Source: Pseudomonas paracarnis (GTDB lineage: Bacteria > Pseudomonadota > Gammaproteobacteria > Pseudomonadales > Pseudomonadaceae). Taken from it: DNA of 64,000 nucleotides. The notes beneath the pieces are model-generated. The model worked only from the letters and a program-made list of their open reading frames with translations. It did no database searches and was not told where the DNA came from. Made by a program: the position numbers and the translations under genes. Shown here in pieces: positions 57,508 to 64,000 of the stretch. The stretch is taken from contig NZ_CAJFCN010000002.1 of the NCBI RefSeq assembly GCF_904063055.1, forward strand, positions 496,001 to 560,000, read 5' to 3'. Each line of letters begins with the position of its first letter. The first letter of the stretch is position 1.

Positions 57508-57544
57508 CAATAATTATTGGGTTGTGTATAAGTAAAGACTTATA
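57508..57544. promoter_or_regulatory. Palindromes in the pycA-pycR intergenic region
   Basis: A palindrome CAATAATTATTG (57508-57519) is followed by a perfect dyad TATAAGT-AAAG-ACTTATA (57527-57544). They lie between the divergent pycA and pycR starts, where the LysR protein PycR would bind to control pycAB and its own gene. Confidence 0.65.
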
Positions 57545-57580
57545 GTTGGCCGGACGACCGGAGAGCTAAGGGCTTATAAA

Positions 57581-58555
57581 ATGCGTAAGTCATTGATGCG
57601 TATGACATTGCGTCAATTGCAGATCTTCAATGAAGTGTGTGATTTGCGTTCCTACAGCCGTGCCGCCGAGGAAATGTCACTCACCCAACCGGCGGTCAGC
57701 CTGCAAATTCGCCAGCTGGAAGAACTGGTCGGCCAGCCGCTGTTCGACTATGTCGGCAAAAAACTCTACATGACCGAGGCCGCCGAAGCCTTGCAACGGG
57801 CCAGCCGCGATATTTTCGGGCGCCTGGAAAACCTCGATATGCAGCTGTCGGACATGCAGGGTTCACTGCAAGGCCAACTGAAACTGGCGGTGGAGTCCAG
57901 CGCCAAGTATTTCGTGCCGCACCTGTTCGCCGCCTTCAAGCGCCAGCATCCGGAAGTGCAATTGCAGCTCACGGTGGTCAACCGTGCCCAGGTAATCCGC
58001 CGGCTCTCGGACAACCGTGATGACCTGGTGATCATGTCCATGGTGCCCCAGGACATGGGCCTGGAGTTCCTGCCGTTTCTCAACAACCCGATTGTGGCCG
58101 TGGCATTGCCGGATCATCCCTTGAGCCTGCAAGGGCCGCTGCGCCTGCAAGACCTGGAGCCTTATACCCTGCTCATCCGCGAACCGGGCTCTGGCACGCG
58201 GCTGGCCTGCGAAGAATACTTCAAGGAAAAACGCGTGCACTTCACCCAAACGGTAGAAGTGGCCTCGGCGGAGGCGCAGCGTGAGTGTGTGGCGGCAGGG
58301 TTGGGCGTGGCCCTGCTGACGCGCCACGCCTTGAACCTGGAGCTGGCCACCGGCGGGCTCAAGGAGCTGCCGGTGGAAGAACTGCCGCTGTACCGCAGTT
58401 GGTGCCTGGTGCAGGCCAAGGCTAAACGCCTGTCACCGGTGGCCCATGCGTTCCTGGGCTTTATTCGCAGCGAACGGGTGCAGATCAGCGCGTTGGCTGA
58501 GCGTTTCGCTGGGCAGCCACGGGTGCCTGCCAATGCAGTTCCGGGTAGTCACTGA
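57581..58555 (+). CDS. pycR: LysR-family regulator of pyruvate carboxylase
   Basis: A 324-residue LysR protein. The helix-turn-helix is in about 8-68 (MTLRQLQIFNEVCDLRSYSRAAEEMSLTQPAVSLQIRQLEELVG), with an effector domain at about 95-300. It is divergent from pycA, and P. aeruginosa PycR at this locus is a known regulator. The start at ATG 57581 has an AAGGG site upstream, although two further in-frame ATGs follow within eight codons. Its 3' end overlaps a small gene on the other strand. Confidence 0.9.
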   Translation: MRKSLMRMTLRQLQIFNEVCDLRSYSRAAEEMSLTQPAVSLQIRQLEELVGQPLFDYVGKKLYMTEAAEALQRASRDIFGRLENLDMQLSDMQGSLQGQLKLAVESSAKYFVPHLFAAFKRQHPEVQLQLTVVNRAQVIRRLSDNRDDLVIMSMVPQDMGLEFLPFLNNPIVAVALPDHPLSLQGPLRLQDLEPYTLLIREPGSGTRLACEEYFKEKRVHFTQTVEVASAEAQRECVAAGLGVALLTRHALNLELATGGLKELPVEELPLYRSWCLVQAKAKRLSPVAHAFLGFIRSERVQISALAERFAGQPRVPANAVPGSH

Positions 58556-58682
58556 TGCTCTGGAGCAACTGGCGCTCCTCGCAACGATCTTCGATGGCGC
58601 GACGGAACGCCATGCGGCGCTGGTCTTCCTGCTGACGACGGGTCTTGACGGTGCTGTTGCTGTCTTCGTAGGGCCGGGTCAT
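58485..58682 (-). CDS. Small PA3496-like protein
   Basis: A 65-residue, very polar protein rich in Arg, Glu and Gln. It starts MTRPYEDSNSTVKTRRQQED with the helical stretch RRMAFRRAIEDRCEERQLLQ, which I recall as the PA3496 family annotated as putative envelope integrity proteins. GGGAGAC lies before ATG 58682. It overlaps the 3' end of pycR by 71 bases, tail to tail. The C-terminus (about 45-65) differs from typical family members as far as I recall, perhaps because it is constrained by the overlap. Function is unknown. Confidence 0.7.
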   Translation of the reverse strand: MTRPYEDSNSTVKTRRQQEDQRRMAFRRAIEDRCEERQLLQSISDYPELHWQAPVAAQRNAQPTR

Positions 58683-58792
58683 TTGGAGTCTCCCAATGCG
58701 AGTACGGGGAGTACAGGATGGGCGCGGGGGATGACGGTTTGGCGGCGCGGGGGTTACAGGATGATGAATCTTGCGAAGCTGGCGCAAATCCA

Positions 58793-58882
58793 TGTGGGAG
58801 CTGGCTTGCCTGCGATGGCGGTGTATCAGGCAATGAAGAGGGTAACTGGCAGACCGCTATCGCAGGCAAGCCAGCTCCCACA
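58793..58882. repeat. REP pair
   Basis: Inverted TGTGGGAGCTGGCTTGCC copies. It lies directly upstream of the small PA3496-like gene and after the stop of the RpiR-type gene, both on the minus strand. Confidence 0.92.
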
Positions 58883-58887
58883 GACCC

Positions 58888-59754
58888 TCAGTCGTCGAGG
58901 GCTTTGACGGATTTTGGCGAGAGGCGAAGGCTGCGCAAACTGCGCTTCACGCTCTTGAGGTGGTTGACCAGGCTCGGGCCACGGGCCATGGCCACGCCCA
59001 TCGCCAACACGTCGATGACCACCAGATGGGCAATACGCGAGGTCAGCGGCGTGTAGATTTCGGTGTCTTCATGCACGTCGATCGCCAGGTTCACCGTGGA
59101 GAGCTCCGCCAATGGCGTCTGGCTTGGGCACAGGGTGATCAGCGAAGCGCCGCTTTCACGCACCAGGTTGGCGGTGATCAGCAGGTCTTTGGAACGACCT
59201 GATTGGGAAATGCAGATGGCCACGTCTGTGGGCTTCAAGGTCACCGCCGACATCGCCTGCATGTGCGGGTCGCTGTAGGCCGCGGCGGTCAGCAGCAGGC
59301 GGAAGAACTTGTGCTGGGCATCGGCCGCCACCGCGCCGGACGCACCGAAGCCGTAGAACTCGACGCGCTGGGCCTGGGACATCGCGGTCACGGCCTTTTG
59401 CAGCTCCACCGGGTCGAGCTTCTCGCGCACTTCCATCAAGGTGTGCAAGGTGGTGTCAAAGATTTTCAGGCTGTAGTCGGCGACGGAGTCGTCTTCATGG
59501 ATTGCAAACTGGCCGAAGCTCGCACCAGCAGCCAGGCTTTGCGCCAGCTTGAGTTTCAGATCCTGAAACCCGGAGCACCCAATGGCGCGACAGAAGCGCA
59601 CGATGGTCGGCTCACTGATGCCCACGCTGTGGGCCAGGTCGGCCATGGAACTGTGCATCACGGCCGCAGGGTCAAGCAGCACATGATCGGCAACCTTGAG
59701 TTCCGATTTGCGTAACAGGTGGCGCGACTGGGCGATATGTTGCAACAGGTTCAA
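58888..59754 (-). CDS. RpiR-family (HexR-like) transcriptional regulator
   Basis: A 288-residue regulator. The N-terminal helix-turn-helix (about 1-75, MADLAHSVGISEPTIVRFCRAIGCSGFQDLKLKLAQSLA) precedes a SIS sugar-phosphate-binding domain (about 125-260, VEFYGFGASGAVAADAQHKFFRL and ICISQSGRSKDLL). HexR proteins sense 2-keto-3-deoxy-6-phosphogluconate and control glucose and gluconeogenesis genes. This copy is not beside zwf/edd, and P. aeruginosa also has an extra RpiR gene near pycR. A HexR-like operator lies upstream, so autoregulation is likely. Confidence 0.9.
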   Translation of the reverse strand: MNLLQHIAQSRHLLRKSELKVADHVLLDPAAVMHSSMADLAHSVGISEPTIVRFCRAIGCSGFQDLKLKLAQSLAAGASFGQFAIHEDDSVADYSLKIFDTTLHTLMEVREKLDPVELQKAVTAMSQAQRVEFYGFGASGAVAADAQHKFFRLLLTAAAYSDPHMQAMSAVTLKPTDVAICISQSGRSKDLLITANLVRESGASLITLCPSQTPLAELSTVNLAIDVHEDTEIYTPLTSRIAHLVVIDVLAMGVAMARGPSLVNHLKSVKRSLRSLRLSPKSVKALDD

Positions 59755-59800
59755 AGGGCAGGACTCTTGTTATTGGCAGGCGCCAGGGATGTAGCAAGCT

Positions 59801-59815
59801 TGTAGTTATACTACA
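59801..59815. promoter_or_regulatory. HexR-type operator
   Basis: TGTAGTTATACTACA is a perfect palindrome around its central base and matches the gamma-proteobacterial HexR consensus TGTARTWWWAYTACA. It lies 47 bases upstream of the RpiR-type gene start. Confidence 0.8.
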
Positions 59816-59916
59816 AGAATTGTCGTTTTGCCCGTGTGATGCATCACTAAATCGCCCTGCTCCCCCCTGATTCAGCGGGCAGGCGCTATGTAGCCATAAA
59901 GGCGGCCTACGCTGCG

Positions 59917-62790
59917 CTAAGAAAAATCTGCATTTTTACGTAACAAATCTGCCAGCCCCTCGGCCCGCATGGGCGGGCTGATCAGGTAACCCTGTACCTC
60001 GTCACACTGCTCGCCGCGCAGGAAATCCAGCTGCTGCTGATCCTCCACGCCTTCGGCCACTACCTTGAGCGCCAACCCGTGGGCCATGGCGATGATCGCA
60101 CGGGTGATTGCCGCATCCTCGCGCCCCTGGCCAAGCCCGCGAATAAAGGCCTGGTCGATCTTTACGTAGTCCACCGGGATACGTTTGAGGTAGCTGAGGG
60201 ATGAGTAACCGGTGCCAAAGTCGTCGATGGCCAGCTTCACCCCCAGGTCACGCAGTTGCTGGAAGGTGGCGATGATGTGTTCAACGCTGTCGAGCAACTG
60301 GCTTTCGGTCAGTTCCAGCTCCAGGTATTGCGGGTCCAGTGCGGTTTCTTCCAGCACTTGGCGCACCAGGCTGACCAGCTTGCCCTGGCGCAACTGATGC
60401 ACCGACAAGTTGACCGACACGCGAATCGGCGCCAGCCCTTGACGCTGCCATTCGCAGGCCTGCCAGCAGGCCTGGCGCAGCACAAATTCACCCAACGGCA
60501 CGATCAAGCCGGTTTCTTCCGCCAAACCGATAAAGTCGCTCGGCGGCACCATGCCCCACTGCGGATGCTCCCAGCGGACCAACGCCTCGGCAGCCTTCAG
60601 CTTTCCCGTCGCCAGGCACAGCTTGGGTTGGTAAAACACCGTGAGCTGACGCTCGTCGATGGCTTTGCGCAGGTGGTTTTCCAGCTGCAAACGCTCCAGG
60701 GTGCTGGCTTGCAGGCTGTCGGTGAAGAACTGGAAATTATTCCCGCCCAAATGCTTGGCGTGCTGCATCGCCATATTCGCCTGGCTGACCAGTGCAGAAA
60801 TTTCCCGTGCGTTATCCGGCAACAGGCTGACGCCCATCGAGGCGCTGACCACCAGTTCATGCCCCTCCACATTCACCGGCACGCGCAATTTCGCCAGCAG
60901 CCGGGTCGCCACCCGCGCCAGGCTCGATAGGTTGCCATAGGCGTCAAACAACACGGCGAATTCATCACCGGACAGGCGCGCAATGGTGTCGGCCTCCGGC
61001 AGCGCGTTGATCAAGCGCCGCGCCATTTTCTGCAGCAGTTGGTCGGCCACTTCATGGCCCAGGCTGTCATTGAGCAATTTGAAGCGGTCGAGGTTGATAT
61101 GCAGCAGCGCAAGGCTGCGACCGCCTTGGCGCACGCGCTGGTGAGCCTCGCGCAGCCGTTCGCGAAACAGCGAACGGTTGGCCAGGCCCGTCAACTCGTC
61201 ATAGTGGGTGAGGTAGCGCATGCGCTCCTCCGACTCGCGCCGGGCGGACAGATCGGCGAAGAAGCCTACGATATGACTGACGTTTCCCCGCACATCGCGC
61301 ACCACGTTCAGTTGTAGCCACTGCGGGTACAGTTCGCCGTTCTTGCGCGTCTCCACCAATTCGCCCTGCCAGGTGCCGTGGCTGAGCAATGCCTGGCGGA
61401 TCAGCGGGAAGTGGCGCCGCGCATCGCGACTGCAGGGCAGTTCCACGACGTTGCGGCCAAGCATGTCGTCGATGTCAAAGCCGGTGACGCGGCTGAACGC
61501 CTGGTTCACGGCGATCAGCGCGTAGTTCGGGTCGAGGATCACAATGCCTTCGCTGGCCGCCTCGAACACCGTCGAAGCCAGGCGTTGCTGCTCTTCTACG
61601 GCCTTGCTGGCACTGATATCGCGACGCGTGCCCAGCATACGGATAACGCGGCCACTGGGCGTGCGCTCCACGGCGCGCCCGCGGTCTTCGATCCACACCC
61701 AATGCCCATCGCCATGACGTATCCGGTATTCCACCTGATAGTCCTCGCTGCGACCCTTGAGGTGCTCTACCAGCGCGTGCTTGAGCAGTGGCAGATCGTC
61801 GGGGTGCAAGCGCGGTTTGAGGTGGCTGAGCATCGCCGTGACGTATTCGGGCTCCAGGCCAAACAACTCCTTGAGTTGCGTGTGGTGGACCTCGTCGGTT
61901 TGCAGGTTCCAGTCCCACAGGCCCAGTTCACTGGCTTGCAGGGCCATGGCCAGGCGCGCTTCGCTTTTACTCAAGGCGAGGCTGGCAGCATCCAATTGCT
62001 GGCTGCGTTGCGCCACACGGTCTTGCAAGCCGACTTGGGCTTCACGCAAGTTCTGCTCCACCTCGCGGCGCTGCTCGACTTCGCGCACCAGGTCTTGGTT
62101 CAACTGCTCACTGCGTTGCTGCGCCTGCTGTAAATGCTCGATCAGGGCCTGGTTCTGGAAACGGCGCAACAACCCGCGCTGGATCAGGCGGTTGACCTGC
62201 CACGCCACCAGGCTCAGGGACGCCAGCAGGATCAGCCCGAGCACGCCCCAGCCTTGTTGCTGCGGTGTGCCATTCCAGAATAGGTAGACGATGGCCGGCA
62301 CCAGGCACGGCAAGGCAAACGACAGGTAGGCCCAAAAGCTCACGGCATAGGCAACGCTGGCCGACAAGGTGGCGGCGCCGATCAGGCCAAACACCCAGGC
62401 TTGATGCATGAAACTGTCCGTGGGCACCAGGGCAATGGCCGCAGCCGAGAGGGTCAGGCCACTGACCGCCGAGCCGAGCATGAACATACGGCGCCACACG
62501 GGCTGGGCCTGCCGGCTGGGCATGGCCGAGTCAAAGGCCGCTACTTGAATCACGCGCATCGCCACCAGGGCCAGCAGCCAGAGCAGCCAGACGCTGTCCA
62601 GCAGGTATTGATTGGGGTTCCACAGCAACCAGGCGCAGACCAGGCCGTTGACCAGCATCAGCAGCGTCGGCAGCAACGAGCCCTGATAGAGCAGGCGCGT
62701 GCGCTCAACCGCGATTTGGGTTGCATAGTGTTTACGGATGACCTGTGCTGGGGCCGGCGAGGGGCCAAACAGGTCGGTGCTAAGGGTCAT
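59917..62790 (-). CDS. Membrane GGDEF/EAL protein with PAS domains
   Basis: A 957-residue c-di-GMP turnover enzyme. Residues ~30-200 contain about five membrane helices, then a coiled coil (about 220-285). PAS domains follow (about 290-400 and 405-520), then GGDEF (about 530-695, RLSGDEFAVL near 605) and EAL (about 715-950). EALVRW, DDFGTGYSSL, KIDQAFI and AEGVE are intact, so phosphodiesterase activity is likely; the SGDEF form is compatible with cyclase activity. Start ATG 62790 is chosen over an upstream ATG because the family N-terminus begins there. It lies between the RpiR gene and uvrD. Confidence 0.92.
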   Translation of the reverse strand: MTLSTDLFGPSPAPAQVIRKHYATQIAVERTRLLYQGSLLPTLLMLVNGLVCAWLLWNPNQYLLDSVWLLWLLALVAMRVIQVAAFDSAMPSRQAQPVWRRMFMLGSAVSGLTLSAAAIALVPTDSFMHQAWVFGLIGAATLSASVAYAVSFWAYLSFALPCLVPAIVYLFWNGTPQQQGWGVLGLILLASLSLVAWQVNRLIQRGLLRRFQNQALIEHLQQAQQRSEQLNQDLVREVEQRREVEQNLREAQVGLQDRVAQRSQQLDAASLALSKSEARLAMALQASELGLWDWNLQTDEVHHTQLKELFGLEPEYVTAMLSHLKPRLHPDDLPLLKHALVEHLKGRSEDYQVEYRIRHGDGHWVWIEDRGRAVERTPSGRVIRMLGTRRDISASKAVEEQQRLASTVFEAASEGIVILDPNYALIAVNQAFSRVTGFDIDDMLGRNVVELPCSRDARRHFPLIRQALLSHGTWQGELVETRKNGELYPQWLQLNVVRDVRGNVSHIVGFFADLSARRESEERMRYLTHYDELTGLANRSLFRERLREAHQRVRQGGRSLALLHINLDRFKLLNDSLGHEVADQLLQKMARRLINALPEADTIARLSGDEFAVLFDAYGNLSSLARVATRLLAKLRVPVNVEGHELVVSASMGVSLLPDNAREISALVSQANMAMQHAKHLGGNNFQFFTDSLQASTLERLQLENHLRKAIDERQLTVFYQPKLCLATGKLKAAEALVRWEHPQWGMVPPSDFIGLAEETGLIVPLGEFVLRQACWQACEWQRQGLAPIRVSVNLSVHQLRQGKLVSLVRQVLEETALDPQYLELELTESQLLDSVEHIIATFQQLRDLGVKLAIDDFGTGYSSLSYLKRIPVDYVKIDQAFIRGLGQGREDAAITRAIIAMAHGLALKVVAEGVEDQQQLDFLRGEQCDEVQGYLISPPMRAEGLADLLRKNADFS

Positions 62791-63068
62791 AGGCGGTGTT
62801 CTTATAATGGTGAGCCCGAAACGTCGACGGAGCATACACAAGCAAGCGCCTGGGCCAAACTGCTACAAGTCATAAAAAACCTGCTGCGATTGGCCGCAAA
62901 CCTTTGGTCCAGACCGCTTGAGCAAGACACGGCACGGGTTGCGGCCGATGACCAACCGGTCATCACCCCCGTCAGAATGTTCGCCGCGTCGCTAGCCTGC
63001 AGGCGTTTTGCACCGACCATCCGGCATTGGGATTTGCCCAGGCCCCCCAAGGCCCATAGAATGCGTCG

Positions 63069-64000
63069 ATGCGCGATGATCTCTCTCTTTTGCTGAACTC
63101 CCTCAACGATGCCCAACGCCAGGCCGTAGCGGCCCCCGTTGGCCGTCAGTTGGTCCTGGCCGGTGCTGGCTCCGGTAAAACCCGAGTGCTGGTGCACCGT
63201 ATCGCCTGGTTGATCCAGGTCGAAAACGCGTCCCCGCATTCCATCCTGTCGGTGACCTTCACCAACAAGGCCGCTGCCGAGATGCGTCATCGCATCGAGC
63301 AGTTGATGGGCATCAGCCCGGCCGGCATGTGGGTAGGCACTTTCCACGGCCTGGCACACCGCCTGTTGCGGGCGCATTGGCAGGAAGCGGGGCTGAGCCA
63401 GACCTTCCAGATTCTCGACAGCGACGACCAGCAACGCCTGGTCAAGCGCGTGATCCGCGAACTGGGCCTGGACGAACAACGCTGGCCGGCGCGTCAGGCG
63501 CAGTGGTTTATCAACGGCCAGAAAGACGAGGGCCTGCGCCCGCAACATATCCAGGCCAGCGGCGACCTGTTCCTGGCCACCATGCGCAGCATTTATGAGG
63601 CCTATGAAGCGGCCTGCGTGCGCGCCGGCGTCATCGACTTCTCCGAACTGCTGCTGCGTGCCCTCGACCTGTGGCGCGACAACCCCGGTTTGCTGGCCCA
63701 TTACCAGAAACGCTTCCGCCATATCCTGGTGGACGAGTTCCAGGACACCAACGCCGTGCAGTACGCCTGGTTGCGCCTGCTGGCCAAGGGCGGCGACAGC
63801 CTGATGGTGGTGGGCGATGACGACCAGTCGATCTACGGCTGGCGCGGCGCGAAAATCGAGAACATCTACCAGTATTCCGAAGACTTCCCGGACGCGGTGA
63901 CCATCCGCCTGGAGCAGAATTACCGCTCCACCGCCGGGATCCTCAAGGCGGCCAACGCCTTGATCGCCAACAACACCGGGCGCCTGGGCAAAGAGTTGTG
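63069..64000 (+). CDS. uvrD: DNA helicase II UvrD, N-terminal part
   Basis: About 310 codons of a superfamily 1 helicase, continuing past the right edge. LNDAQRQAVAAPVGRQLVLAGAGSGKT carries the Q motif and Walker A. FTNKAAAEMRHRI is motif Ia, VDEFQDTN is motif II (Walker B), VVGDDDQSIYGWRGA is motif III and LEQNYRSTAGIL is motif IV. UvrD unwinds DNA in nucleotide-excision and mismatch repair. The start is ATG 63069. The 278-base region before it contains no gene and probably its promoter. Confidence 0.95.
   Translation, partial: MRDDLSLLLNSLNDAQRQAVAAPVGRQLVLAGAGSGKTRVLVHRIAWLIQVENASPHSILSVTFTNKAAAEMRHRIEQLMGISPAGMWVGTFHGLAHRLLRAHWQEAGLSQTFQILDSDDQQRLVKRVIRELGLDEQRWPARQAQWFINGQKDEGLRPQHIQASGDLFLATMRSIYEAYEAACVRAGVIDFSELLLRALDLWRDNPGLLAHYQKRFRHILVDEFQDTNAVQYAWLRLLAKGGDSLMVVGDDDQSIYGWRGAKIENIYQYSEDFPDAVTIRLEQNYRSTAGILKAANALIANNTGRLGKEL

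Overview
The window looks like a chromosomal segment of a fluorescent pseudomonad (Pseudomonas fluorescens group). The evidence is high GC, nine near-identical REP pairs of the TGTGGGAGC(T/G)GGCTTGCC type, and gene order recalled from other pseudomonads: HU, rubredoxin reductase, rubredoxin, ubiC, ubiA, phoBR, phoU-pst, and further on purEK, LysR, aspA and pycBA-pycR, RpiR, GGDEF/EAL, uvrD. The organism assignment is inference; no database search was run.

Region 1 (1-4812): a truncated, repeat-containing hypothetical gene at the left edge, hupA, a rubredoxin and its reductase, and ubiCA for the first steps of ubiquinone synthesis. Region 2 (4837-18743): phosphate control and uptake. phoB and phoR are on the plus strand; phoU, pstB, pstA, pstC and pstS are on the minus strand. 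Pho boxes precede phoB, pstC and pstS. A CNNM/CorC membrane protein, an orphan response regulator and an MFS transporter are mixed in. Region 3 (19150-23496): a thioesterase, a mutarotase, small envelope proteins and purEK with a terminator-like leader. Region 4 (23514-32218): amino-acid and polyamine use: LysR, aspartase, an alanine/glycine symporter, asparaginase, AraC, an acetylpolyamine amidohydrolase and a polyamine-binding protein.

Region 5 (32358-41728) is the main accessory block. It holds two tandem giant paralogues of 1532 and 1540 residues that resemble the dermonecrotic-toxin-domain (DUF6543) proteins of pseudomonads, with no recognisable secretion or immunity partner beside them. 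Region 6 (41733-54063): a MocR-type regulator with a 12-bp DnaA-box-like tandem repeat inside its coding sequence, divergent from a PaiB-like/GNAT operon; a homocysteine methyltransferase divergent from an amino-acid ABC binding protein and permease with no ATPase; a toxin-antitoxin pair in the unusual order hipA-hipB with four evenly spaced palindromes upstream; and an autotransporter followed by a paralogous barrel with almost no passenger. Region 7 (54091-64000): two-subunit pyruvate carboxylase with its LysR regulator, a small PA3496-like protein, an RpiR-type regulator with a HexR-like operator, a large GGDEF/EAL protein, and the start of uvrD.

The strongest candidates for undescribed biology are the giant paralogue pair, the phased operator array of the inverted hipAB locus, and the DnaA-box-like repeat in the MocR gene. 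No rRNA, tRNA, CRISPR array, insertion sequence or prophage was seen.
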